Source: Candidatus Pacearchaeota archaeon
GTDB lineage: Archaea > Nanoarchaeota > Nanoarchaeia > Pacearchaeales > GW2011-AR1
Reading direction: 5' to 3'
DNA length: 9,197 nt
NCBI GenBank assembly: GCA_002686195.1
Contig: NZAS01000011.1
Location: 1 to 9,197 of the forward strand
Made by a program: the position numbers and the translations under genes. A model generated the notes under the pieces. That model did no database searches and was not told where the DNA came from. It worked only from the letters and a program-made list of their open reading frames with translations. Shown here one piece after another: positions 1 to 5,413 of this stretch (position 1 is its first letter; each line of letters begins with the position of its first letter).

Positions 1-103
1 ACACGGCAGACGATGATGACTCTGCGGTAGACACGGCAGACGATGATGACTCTGCGGTAGACACGGCAGACGATGATGACTCTGCGGTAGACACGGCAGA
101 CGA
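1..103 (+). repeat. Perfect 30-bp tandem repeat, at least 3.4 copies
   Basis: Units at 1-30, 31-60 and 61-90 are identical, with a 13-base partial fourth copy at 91-103 before the sequence diverges. The array may continue left of the window. The unit length is a multiple of three, so copy-number change would lengthen or shorten the Asp-rich stalk (TADDDDSAVD) without breaking the frame. Perfect identity at silent positions points to recent expansion or homogenisation. Confidence 0.95.
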
Positions 104-608
104 AGGATCGTCAATTCATGGCGGAAACCCTGCCCCGGTAACATGGACTGATTGTGACCAATGGCCTGGAAGCAACCCTTGTGACTTCTCTTTGGTGGAT
201 CAATATGGAGATACATTTACTTTATATGATAATTATGATACAGTAATGGTTCTAGACTTTTCTACGATATGGTGTGGCGTTTGCAAGAACATAGCTGGCG
301 ACGTTCAGACTCATCAAGACACCTATGGTCCACAGGGATTCTTGTGGGTTACTGTGCTGATAGAAGATGCTCAAGGTAATGATCCAGATGAAATAGATAT
401 ACAAGATTGGGCAACGACCTATGGAATAGTTGACTCTCCAGTTTTAGCCGGAAACAGAGCAGACTTTGTTGATCTATCTGGAATAGATGGATATCCCATT
501 TCTGCTTGGCCTACCTTAGTTGTTATTGACAGAGGCATGATATTGACAAATGGTCTTAACGGATGGAATGAAGATGTCATTATGGGCTGGGTTAACGACG
601 CTCTTTAG
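1..608 (+). CDS. Secreted thioredoxin-fold protein with Asp-rich repeat stalk (5' end outside window)
   Basis: The reading frame (codons starting at position 3) is open to the left edge, so the N-terminus and any signal peptide or lipobox are not visible. The first ~34 codons read a 10-residue repeat, TADDDDSAVD, followed by a Cys-containing linker (DCDQWPGSNPC) and then a thioredoxin-like domain. That domain has a beta-strand VMVLDFS, the redox motif WCGVC (codons 270-284) and a later W-P-T, the usual cis-Pro position of the fold. The family (TlpA/redoxin-like) does thiol-disulfide exchange or reduction outside the cytoplasm. The acidic stalk suggests a surface or periplasmic linker as seen in secreted myxobacterial-type proteins; this is inference. 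An ATG/GTG start inside the visible part (for example the GTG at 192) would cut off the linker and is unlikely. It ends 6 bp from the stop of the convergent gene. Confidence 0.8.
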   Translation, partial: TADDDDSAVDTADDDDSAVDTADDDDSAVDTADEGSSIHGGNPAPVTWTDCDQWPGSNPCDFSLVDQYGDTFTLYDNYDTVMVLDFSTIWCGVCKNIAGDVQTHQDTYGPQGFLWVTVLIEDAQGNDPDEIDIQDWATTYGIVDSPVLAGNRADFVDLSGIDGYPISAWPTLVVIDRGMILTNGLNGWNEDVIMGWVNDAL

Positions 609-614
609 AGTCTG

Positions 615-1163
615 CTAAATATCAGACAACATGTCTTCATCGAGCAGCAATTCTGATTTTGAATCATCTATTGTTTCTGGAATCCATACATAAGATTGGA
701 CTTGCTTTAGAACAATGTCATATAGAACATTAGGAGGAATTCTGTGTCTGCTATATAGCTCTGTATGCTTATGGCTTATCACTCCAGATAACTCAAGCGC
801 ATAAGCAACCCATTCGCTGCAATACCATTTGTTACTTCTCTTTATGCGAAAGGGAGTTATGTGAGACAAAATCATTCCAATCCAATCATAGTCCTGTCCA
901 GCCGTTCTGTGATAAAAGTTTAAGATAGTATCAACCTGTTCTTGCGTAGCGTGCAGATTAATAAAGTCCCACTCTTTTATTCTATAATCTTCTACAAAGT
1001 CTTTTAGTCGGACTCTGGGGCTATCTGGAGGGTATATGCCTATCCAGCCTCCACCGTTGGGTAGGATCAACTCTGTGTGGCTATAAGGGCTGTTCGTCCA
1101 CCATCTTATGAACCTATCCCTCAATAGGCCCCGGCCTTTATAGAATGCTATTTTGATAATCAT
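615..1163 (-). CDS. Permuted papain-like (YiiX/NlpC-P60-type) protein
   Basis: This is a 182-aa protein. Its pattern fits the circularly permuted NlpC/P60 (YiiX/YebB-like) fold: an N-terminal strand plus W-W-T-N-S-P-Y-S-H29-T-E, a middle Y-D-W-I-G, and a late W-Y-C115-S-E-W. In the permuted family the catalytic His comes before the Cys, as here (H29, C115). Related small proteins occur in phages and bacteria and may act as amidases or thioesterases on peptidoglycan or lipid-linked substrates; the substrate here is unknown. No signal peptide or membrane segment is visible. The tail after about residue 160 is acidic. The ATG overlaps a 17-bp inverted repeat and no clear Shine-Dalgarno sequence precedes it. 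It is the last gene of the minus-strand block and converges on the thioredoxin gene. Confidence 0.7.
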   Translation of the reverse strand: MIIKIAFYKGRGLLRDRFIRWWTNSPYSHTELILPNGGGWIGIYPPDSPRVRLKDFVEDYRIKEWDFINLHATQEQVDTILNFYHRTAGQDYDWIGMILSHITPFRIKRSNKWYCSEWVAYALELSGVISHKHTELYSRHRIPPNVLYDIVLKQVQSYVWIPETIDDSKSELLLDEDMLSDI

Positions 1164-1177
1164 CTAATTATTAGATG
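1161..1177. repeat. Inverted repeat over the start codon of the papain-like gene
   Basis: CATCTAAT-T-ATTAGATG is a perfect inverted repeat with 8-bp arms and a 1-base centre. On the minus strand its last three bases are the ATG of the gene at 615-1163. It could be an operator or an RNA hairpin limiting initiation, but the arms are AT-rich and the one-base loop is too small for a stable hairpin, so a protein-binding site is the likelier reading. Confidence 0.45.
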
Positions 1178-1181
1178 AATA

Positions 1182-1493
1182 TTAATATGTATCGCTTATT
1201 GCGACTAAATACTCTAATTCTTCTTTCGTTATCTCTTTGTCATTATTGCGCAAAGCATCTAATAATACATCGATCTCAACCCACCCCTGTTCGTCAAGGG
1301 TTATGCCAAGCTCTTCCGGCTTGTGTCTTAAGACTTTTGTCAAAAATCTGCTCGTTTGATTTAACTGCTTTCTTTTTCGATTAGAACTTGGTTCGAAGTG
1401 AGCCTTCTTAATTAGTTGATCTAATTTATCAGCCTCTTTAAACAATCCTCTTTGGTCTAAATCATTTGCAATTTTAATTAATTCATTTAACAT
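1182..1493 (-). CDS. Helical module fused to the N-terminal lobe of RNA 2'-phosphotransferase (KptA/Tpt1-like); catalytic lobe absent
   Basis: This is a 103-aa protein. Residues 1-31 are the shared module (ANDLDQRGLFKEADKLD core). Residues 44-103 match the N-terminal winged-helix RNA lobe of KptA/Tpt1: SRFLTKVLRHKPEELGITLD followed by EQGWVEIDVLLDAL. KptA/Tpt1 removes the 2'-phosphate from RNA using NAD+. The Arg-His pair of the LRH motif (R56, H57), part of the known RNA-binding/catalytic Arg-His-Arg-Arg set, is kept. The protein stops at AISDTY, about where the family continues with T-N-D-K-x-R-F into the ADP-ribosyltransferase lobe. The three forward frames downstream show no continuation, so this is not a simple frameshift. 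It cannot be a complete enzyme. It may be an RNA- or 2'-phosphate-binding domain, or a remnant. The Shine-Dalgarno is weak. Confidence 0.75.
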   Translation of the reverse strand: MLNELIKIANDLDQRGLFKEADKLDQLIKKAHFEPSSNRKRKQLNQTSRFLTKVLRHKPEELGITLDEQGWVEIDVLLDALRNNDKEITKEELEYLVAISDTY

Positions 1494-1555
1494 ACTATCT
1501 ATCTTATTATTAGTTAGTTATGTTTGACGCGATTTTTATTTTTGAACCAGCGAAC

Positions 1556-2176
1556 CTAACGGTTCATGGGTTCTGCATACTCTGTTATATCTTCTTCTGT
1601 CTCTAAGTCTTCAAGCTTTCTTATAGATATAACGTTTGGTTGTCCAGCCCAAGATAAGTCTCCGACTTTAAACTTATCCTTAAGCTCTGCATCTCTGCTT
1701 AAGTATCTTTCTATAAACTTATTATACACTCTTGTCCTCTTTGTTGCTTCTGTCGCTCCTTCTGCAACGGTTTCTTCTGCGCCTGTAAACGAGAATGAAT
1801 CAACATCGGGATAGTTCCTTGTAAAGTCCTTAACTATATCTACTACGGAGTTCAGCAAAGCAAAGACTTCTCTGCGGCCTGTCATCGGATAACCTTCGGC
1901 CCCTTTGACGTTGAAAGATATATCAAATGGTGCGCCATAGCTTCTTCTCTTAAAGATTACCACATAATTATAATCATTAAGAAGAAGGTCATAAGTTATA
2001 TAATCTTCACTTGCTTCGTTTGGGCCAGACGCTTGTGCTTTATCCGCATCTTGTTCTACAGCCTTCTTAACCATTGAATCAAAAAACTTAACCTCTGCGA
2101 TAAGGTTTCGACTATCTAATTCGCTGGCTATGATGGCAAGATTAAACAACAGGTCATTGCTCTTGGCTGCCGCCAT
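1556..2176 (-). CDS. Hypothetical protein with divergent N-terminal helical module
   Basis: This is 206 aa from the ATG at 2174-2176, chosen because GAGGAG lies about 8 bases upstream; an earlier in-frame start at 2212 has no such site. Residues 8-39 are a degenerate copy of the shared module (LAIIASELDSRNLIAEVKFF). A charged Ala/Glu linker and a soluble alpha/beta-looking body follow (for example YNYVVIFKRRSYGAPFDISF, then FALLNSVVDIVKDF). I do not recognise the body and see no catalytic motif. The gene start lies inside the end of the 59-aa micro-gene, overlapping by 23 bases in another frame, which suggests translational coupling. Confidence 0.75.
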   Translation of the reverse strand: MAAAKSNDLLFNLAIIASELDSRNLIAEVKFFDSMVKKAVEQDADKAQASGPNEASEDYITYDLLLNDYNYVVIFKRRSYGAPFDISFNVKGAEGYPMTGRREVFALLNSVVDIVKDFTRNYPDVDSFSFTGAEETVAEGATEATKRTRVYNKFIERYLSRDAELKDKFKVGDLSWAGQPNVISIRKLEDLETEEDITEYAEPMNR

Positions 2177-2333
2177 TATTAGGCTCCTCTGCTTTAGCAG
2201 GTATGCATCCAATTAGCAAGAGAGGGTTTGCTTCTTTTATAAGTTTATCAACTTTATCAGCTTCTTTGCTTAAGCCCGCTTTATCTAGGTCATTTGCTAA
2301 GCTAATTAATTCTTTTAATAATACTTCATTCAT
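2154..2333 (-). CDS. 59-aa micro-gene made almost entirely of the helical module
   Basis: The ORF runs from the ATG at 2331-2333 to a TGA at 2154-2156. Residues 1-35 are a near-consensus copy of the module (SLANDLDKAGLSKEADKVDK). A short tail (NPLLLIGCIPAKAEE, then Pro/Asn/Gly/Ser residues) follows with no further domain. GAGGG lies 7 bases upstream and the start is 4 bases after the TAA of the preceding gene, as expected in an operon. A stand-alone module suggests it folds or binds by itself. It could also be the N-terminal part of the following gene split by a frameshift, but that gene already carries its own divergent module copy and its own ribosome binding site. Confidence 0.7.
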   Translation of the reverse strand: MNEVLLKELISLANDLDKAGLSKEADKVDKLIKEANPLLLIGCIPAKAEEPNNGGSQEQ

Positions 2334-2337
2334 AATT

Positions 2338-2535
2338 TTATCCCTCTACTCCTTGTAATAATTCTAATAAATCATCTACTTTCTTTTTGTAATCTAATTC
2401 ATTTTCAGTATATTCTGTTGAGCTTCTATATTTCAAAGCTGTATCCCAAACACAGTCTTGATCACAAGAGGGGTCATTAACTATGTTTTCAAATTCTTCA
2501 AATGTTTCAGGAAGAGCCTCTTTCCCGCCCATCAT
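2338..2535 (-). CDS. Small acidic hypothetical protein
   Basis: This is 65 aa from the ATG at 2533-2535, chosen because it makes a 4-base ATGA overlap with the stop of the upstream gene, a typical coupled start. A TTG 12 bases further upstream is also in frame. The protein is acidic, with two Cys in PSCDQDCVWD and a C-terminal amphipathic helix (DYKKKVDDLLELLQG). No known family is recognised. It lies between the coiled-coil protein and the micro-gene; it has no copy of the helical module. Confidence 0.7.
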   Translation of the reverse strand: MMGGKEALPETFEEFENIVNDPSCDQDCVWDTALKYRSSTEYTENELDYKKKVDDLLELLQGVEG

Positions 2536-3047
2536 TTGCCGAGCCAACCTGTGCCTGATCTCTTTATTATAGCATCTAAATAATCGGCTTCTTTTCTCAA
2601 GCCTTGTTTGTCTAAATCATTTGCAATCTTAACTAATTCTTCTAAAATCATAGAAGCCTCCGGTGTTTGTAATAAAGCTGGTGCATCAACTCCCGCGTGT
2701 CCTATTCTTTCTGCATCTTCTCCTCGGCTTGCTCCCCATCCGATATAATCACCGGTTACAGGATCTCCGACCCCAAGATCGGAATAGTTCTTTGCTCCGA
2801 CTCCAAGATACATATCATATAATCTGTTTAATTGTTCTTCCGCATCTGCCAAGCTTTGCTTTGCAGCATCAACAATGTCGGTACCCATTGGCGATATTTC
2901 GGCTTCGTCGGTAAGCATAGAGACCAAAAGCTTAAGCTCTGTCACTCTATTCTGAACCATTGAAACTTTCTCTTCTGCGTCAGCATGTTCAAATACTTCT
3001 ACTAAATCTTCTGCGTCCGTAATTACCGTATCGCTCAAAGGCTTCAT
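2532..3047 (-). CDS. Coiled-coil hypothetical protein with C-terminal helical module
   Basis: This is a 171-aa protein with a good Shine-Dalgarno (AGGAGAT) upstream of its ATG. Residues ~10-82 are predicted by eye to be helical/coiled-coil and acidic. Residues 83-130 are a Gly-rich loop region (LGVGAKNYSDLGVG). Residues 133-163 are the shared module (IANDLDKQGLRKEADYLDAI), followed by a short GTGWLGK end. Here the module is at the C-terminus, unlike in its neighbours, so it does not depend on position as an N-terminal signal would. No enzyme motif is seen. The stop overlaps the next start (ATGA). Confidence 0.75.
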   Translation of the reverse strand: MKPLSDTVITDAEDLVEVFEHADAEEKVSMVQNRVTELKLLVSMLTDEAEISPMGTDIVDAAKQSLADAEEQLNRLYDMYLGVGAKNYSDLGVGDPVTGDYIGWGASRGEDAERIGHAGVDAPALLQTPEASMILEELVKIANDLDKQGLRKEADYLDAIIKRSGTGWLGK

Positions 3048-3096
3048 TGTTAATATCTCCTAGATCTTACTTCTTTTATTAATATAAATTTTCGGA

Positions 3097-3903
3097 CTAC
3101 ATAAAATCCTTTGTTAAGGATGAATCGAGAATCATAAGCTCTCCCCTGGAATTTATACCAAGGTTTCCTGTTCCCAAGTCTTTTGCATCTATACCCACCT
3201 TTGCCGATAACATAGCAAGCCTTCGGAATATGGGACTCTTGCTTGCTTCCTCCAATAGCTTCATAGCTCCTTCTGTTCCTGTTGTGATATACGATTCAAT
3301 TGAGTTTGTAAAAAGAAAGTCCATATTTTTTTTGGAGTTTTCTTTATATGCAGCCCAATCTAGCAACCTGCCTAATAAAGAAGACATAAACATTATAGAA
3401 ACATTCTGTGCATTTAATTCATCGGCTAACTCAGGAAAGAAAGGAATAAGATCTTTGTCGGTTTCTATTGGGGGCACATTGTCTATTACGATCCAATCGT
3501 AATCGCTTCCTTTGTACAGACTATCTTCATTTAAATATTTTTGTCCATGATAATGCACCCTTGGAAAGAGGCCCCCAAATTCCATCTGTTTATTAAACTC
3601 TGACTGGTTCATCTTAGCCCCCCGCTCTCTCCTGGCTATCTTAACAACAAACGATTCATCCCCGGTGATTCCAACTACAAATCTAAAAGCCCCGGAGCCT
3701 GCCCAATAAAAGTTTTTATATTTCTCTTGCAGAACCTCTTTCGCTGTTGTTTCAAATTTGCCGGATAGATCGGCTGCAAGCTGCGGTAACTCCTGCAACC
3801 AGTTGCCGTAATAGTCTTGGATCATTTCCTCCAACTCTTCGGCTTCTTCGTCAAGCTCCATATCTCTCAGGGCAATTGCCAGCTTTTTTAATCTGTGTTT
3901 CAT
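3097..3903 (-). CDS. Minimal protein-kinase-like fold with N-terminal helical module
   Basis: This is a 268-aa protein. Residues 1-33 are a divergent copy of the module (LAIALRDMELDEEAEELEEM). The body has kinase-like landmarks in order: a glycine loop GSGAFRFVV (69-77), a VVKIAR Lys (K88), a possible alpha-C Glu (E102), a hinge-like region YDWIVIDNVPP (135-145), then KDLGTGNLGI with D242 and N247 spaced as in D-L-x-x-x-N, and ILD (D260) in the place of the metal-binding Asp. The protein ends only eight residues after D260, so the activation segment and most of the C-lobe are missing. This resembles compact kinase-like/APH-like proteins of phages. It may be active on a small substrate or be a pseudokinase; the substrate is unknown. 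It follows the 50-aa gene by 12 bases. Confidence 0.6.
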   Translation of the reverse strand: MKHRLKKLAIALRDMELDEEAEELEEMIQDYYGNWLQELPQLAADLSGKFETTAKEVLQEKYKNFYWAGSGAFRFVVGITGDESFVVKIARRERGAKMNQSEFNKQMEFGGLFPRVHYHGQKYLNEDSLYKGSDYDWIVIDNVPPIETDKDLIPFFPELADELNAQNVSIMFMSSLLGRLLDWAAYKENSKKNMDFLFTNSIESYITTGTEGAMKLLEEASKSPIFRRLAMLSAKVGIDAKDLGTGNLGINSRGELMILDSSLTKDFM

Positions 3904-3915
3904 CTTCTCTCTTAT

Positions 3916-4068
3916 CTAACCGCCAAACTCTATCCCTGCTATAAACGTCCACCAAACCAAACTAACCCTAAAGCACAACGCATTGTGCCCGCAATCCATG
4001 CATCCATATGACACCTCGGCTCCCAGGCTTCTGCAATCATCTTTATCCACTCTACAAAACGGTAACAT
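3916..4068 (-). CDS. 50-aa Cys-rich small protein, probable zinc ribbon plus hydrophobic tail
   Basis: The ATG at 4066-4068 is preceded by GGAGA six bases upstream; the TAG is at 3916-3918. Residues C5, C12, C23, C26, H28 and C32 give a CxxCxH cluster (YGCMDCGHNALC) with two further Cys ahead of it, consistent with one zinc site. The C-terminal part (FRVSLVWWTFIAGIEFGG) is hydrophobic, perhaps a short membrane or packing helix. No family is recognised. It is the first gene of the minus-strand block and ends 12 bases before the kinase-like gene. Confidence 0.6.
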   Translation of the reverse strand: MLPFCRVDKDDCRSLGAEVSYGCMDCGHNALCFRVSLVWWTFIAGIEFGG

Positions 4069-4235
4069 AACTTTCTCCTTCTCTTATCTTTATCTTTTAT
4101 TAGTATGCGTGTGTGTGCATGCTTTCATTCATTTCACATGCGCGTGTGCGCGCTGTATACAGGGCGTGTGGGCGAGGCCAGAGCCACATCTCGAAGAACT
4201 TTAATTTTTAACCGCCCTGATTCCTTATACAAAAG
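4069..4235. other. Gene-free region with two alternating purine-pyrimidine tracts
   Basis: No supported gene was found. Positions 4103-4122 are strictly alternating purine/pyrimidine (20 bp, GT/GC/AT steps), and 4135-4153 are again alternating and CG-rich (19 bp), containing GCGCG-TGTG-CGCGC, an imperfect palindrome. TGTATACA follows at 4154-4161. Such tracts favour Z-DNA under negative supercoiling. The leader and ribosome binding site of the 50-aa gene (minus) occupy 4069-4085; no convincing sigma70 promoter is seen. Confidence 0.5.
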
Positions 4236-4520
4236 TCTGAAAAAATTCCCAGTAGAAAAATTTTGAATCCACGTTTTTTCTTATATGAAAAGGCGAAAAA
4301 AGGTTCTGTGCAAAAAGGGACGCACCGCCGTTTTTTCTCGTTTTTACCAGAAAACTCAAGAATTTTGGCCCGCGAAATAAACTTTTTTGAGCCACAGAAA
4401 AAAGTCTTTTATTTTCACAGAAAAAAGGTTTTTTTACCCCAGAAAAAACATTCCTTTGTCCCCCACAGAATAAAGGTTGCCTTGCCCCCACGAAAAATTA
4501 ACTCTTTACCCCTTATATAT
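4236..4520. repeat. Degenerate, quasi-periodic A/T-tract array (iteron-like)
   Basis: On the minus strand short imperfect units of the form TTTTTTCTGTGGGG recur. On the plus strand the CAGAAAA-type starts fall at about 4348, 4395, 4418, 4440 and 4466, with weaker ones near 4373 and 4491, giving spacings of 22-26 bases, roughly two helical turns. Other A5-6 tracts lie at 4240, 4256, 4296 and 4312. The period is not a multiple of three and the units are AT-tract plus C/G block, so this is not explained by coding. Intrinsically bent DNA, iterons or a replication/packaging site are possible. Confidence 0.5.
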
Positions 4521-4555
4521 AAAAGAAAAGGGCGAATCCTCGAAAGGAAACGCCC
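4521..4555 (-). terminator. Rho-independent terminator after the acidic orphan gene
   Basis: On the minus strand: GGGCG-TT-TCCT, loop TTCG, AGGA-TT-CGCCC, then TTTTCTTTT. The outer 5-bp GC stem, inner 4-bp stem with a UUCG-type tetraloop, and T-rich tract make a strong terminator for the gene at 4605-5024. It also separates that gene from the minus-strand block below it. Confidence 0.85.
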
Positions 4556-4604
4556 GGAAAGGTTTGAGTGACCAACCACCACTCTCTACCTGACTTCTTA
4601 TCTT

Positions 4605-5024
4605 CTATTGTTCTTCTTCTGGAAGGAATGGTAATATATTATCTGTATCACTTGTATCAATCTGTGTCTCAGTTGTTTCATCAATGAATGTAAAATTCAT
4701 TTGAAGTCCATCTGATGTATCTGAATAGAATGGATCATACAAAGAGTAATCATTATTTATATCTGTATTAATCCTGCTATCATAACTGCTTTGATACTCT
4801 GGCATACCACCCATATCTGTGGGACTGAATGTGAACGCATATTCTAATTCATTTTCTGTGGAAAGAAATGGATGTGATGGTTCATTCAACTTAAGAAAAC
4901 TATCAACAGGTTCTCTCTCCACACCGAATAGAATATTCTTATCTGTCTTTGCATTGTAGAGGCTATAAGTTTCCTCATCCATCTCAATGATATAAAAACT
5001 CAATCCTAAATTTAAACTTGACAT
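4605..5024 (-). CDS. Acidic hypothetical protein
   Basis: This is a 139-aa protein with a clear AGGAG 8-9 bases upstream of ATG. It begins with a short hydrophobic strand (LNLGLSFYIIEM) and is then very rich in Asp, Glu, Ser, Thr and Tyr, ending DNILPFLPEEEQ. No signal peptide, Cys or catalytic motif is evident and no family is recognised. It is monocistronic: a sigma70-like promoter upstream at 5107-5135 and a terminator at 4521-4555. The strong acidity is compatible with a DNA-mimic or inhibitor role, but nothing specific supports this. Confidence 0.75.
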   Translation of the reverse strand: MSSLNLGLSFYIIEMDEETYSLYNAKTDKNILFGVEREPVDSFLKLNEPSHPFLSTENELEYAFTFSPTDMGGMPEYQSSYDSRINTDINNDYSLYDPFYSDTSDGLQMNFTFIDETTETQIDTSDTDNILPFLPEEEQ

Positions 5025-5106
5025 AGTTGCCGCTCCTTTGTTTGTTAAATCTCTTATTTAATTATGAAAAGAGACATGATAAATTTTACCTAGTTTTGTG
5101 ACTAAA

Positions 5107-5135
5107 GTTCTAAACTAAATATAAAAATTTGTCAA
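5107..5135 (-). promoter_or_regulatory. Sigma70-like promoter for the acidic orphan gene
   Basis: On the minus strand TTGACA (5135-5130), a 17-base spacer, then TAGAAC (5112-5107; 4 of 6 matches to TATAAT), about 80 bases upstream of the ATG at 5024. The -35 hexamer is perfect. Confidence 0.6.
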
Positions 5136-5149
5136 GTCTATTCTTGACA
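5130..5149. promoter_or_regulatory. Inverted repeat formed by the two divergent -35 boxes (candidate operator)
   Basis: TGTCAAG - 6 bases - CTTGACA is a perfect inverted repeat with 7-bp arms. Each arm contains one -35 hexamer, so either the geometry is just two facing -35 boxes or a dimeric regulator could block both promoters at once. Confidence 0.4.
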
Positions 5150-5176
5150 CAGTTAATAAGAAGATAATAATATAAT
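5144..5176 (+). promoter_or_regulatory. Sigma70-like promoter facing the Nudix gene
   Basis: TTGACA at 5144-5149, then TAATAT at 5168-5173 (18-base spacer), overlapping TATAAT at 5171-5176 (21 bases away). It fires rightwards, with a leader of more than 200 bases before the Nudix ATG at 5414. It is back to back with the minus-strand promoter. Confidence 0.5.
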
Positions 5177-5357
5177 TTCTCGGGATAATGTTTTATTGAC
5201 AAACACTGTGTTTCCTTCGTCATCTTATTACCCTTGTGATGATTGAGACATACCGCTCCATATTGGAATAGTTGATGCCAAACTATCGTTAAAAAATATC
5301 TTAACATAATTTCTAAAGTTGTTGCAACAAAAGCAACATAAGGCTGGTAACATTATT

Positions 5358-5374
5358 ATGTTAAGTTTTTGCCC
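5358..5374 (+). repeat. 17-bp boundary repeat, copy 1
   Basis: ATGTTAAGTTTTTGCCC, one difference from copies 2 and 3. It is about 40 bases upstream of the Nudix start. Confidence 0.8.
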
Positions 5375-5413
5375 AGAGCATCTAATGGGTTGATACTGCT
5401 GGAGATTATCGTC

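Larger units (their letters stand above)
1401..3903 (-). repeat. Dispersed coding module family (5 copies) with core ANDLDxxGLxKEADxLD
   Basis: Copies lie at 1401-1493, 2060-2155 (divergent), 2229-2333, 2559-2651 and 3805-3903 (divergent), all on the minus strand and in frame in five different genes. The three close copies share strings such as ATTTGCAA or GACYTAGAT-like codons at the DNA level as well as the protein pattern. Each is about 31 residues and looks like two amphipathic helices joined by a short xxGL turn. The host protein bodies are unrelated, so this is a mobile or repeatedly recruited domain, not gene duplication. Confidence 0.8.
5025..5413. other. Divergent intergenic region, about 390 bases
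   Basis: It holds the two facing promoters, a perfect 12-bp palindrome TTGTTGCAACAA at 5319-5330, and the first 17-bp boundary repeat at 5358-5374. A minus-strand reading frame across 5110-5307 overlaps the promoters and has no ribosome binding site at its long start. A 37-codon version from the ATG at 5223 has AAGG 8 bases upstream but is not convincing. I see no structured RNA that I can name. Confidence 0.6.

Noticed and set aside
1..103. The 30-bp repeats as CRISPR
   Set aside because: The units are contiguous with no spacers and are in frame with the coding sequence.
4043..4051. TTATCCACT as a DnaA box
   Set aside because: It is a single near-match inside the coding region of the 50-aa gene, with no cluster; not enough to claim an origin.
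4225..4571. Overlapping reading frames on both strands (4225-4491 minus, 4263-4571 plus)
   Set aside because: They read through the A/T-tract array; the residues are low complexity (K/F-rich), repeat spacing is not a multiple of three, and no ribosome binding site or conserved pattern is seen.
5110..5307. 65-codon minus-strand frame in the divergent region
   Set aside because: It covers both promoters and has no Shine-Dalgarno at the long start; a 37-codon form from 5223 is possible but unsupported.
5369..5413. Longer Nudix start at the TTG at 5369
   Set aside because: It would start inside the 17-bp repeat and add 15 residues ahead of the first Nudix strand; the ATG at 5414 has GGAG nearby.
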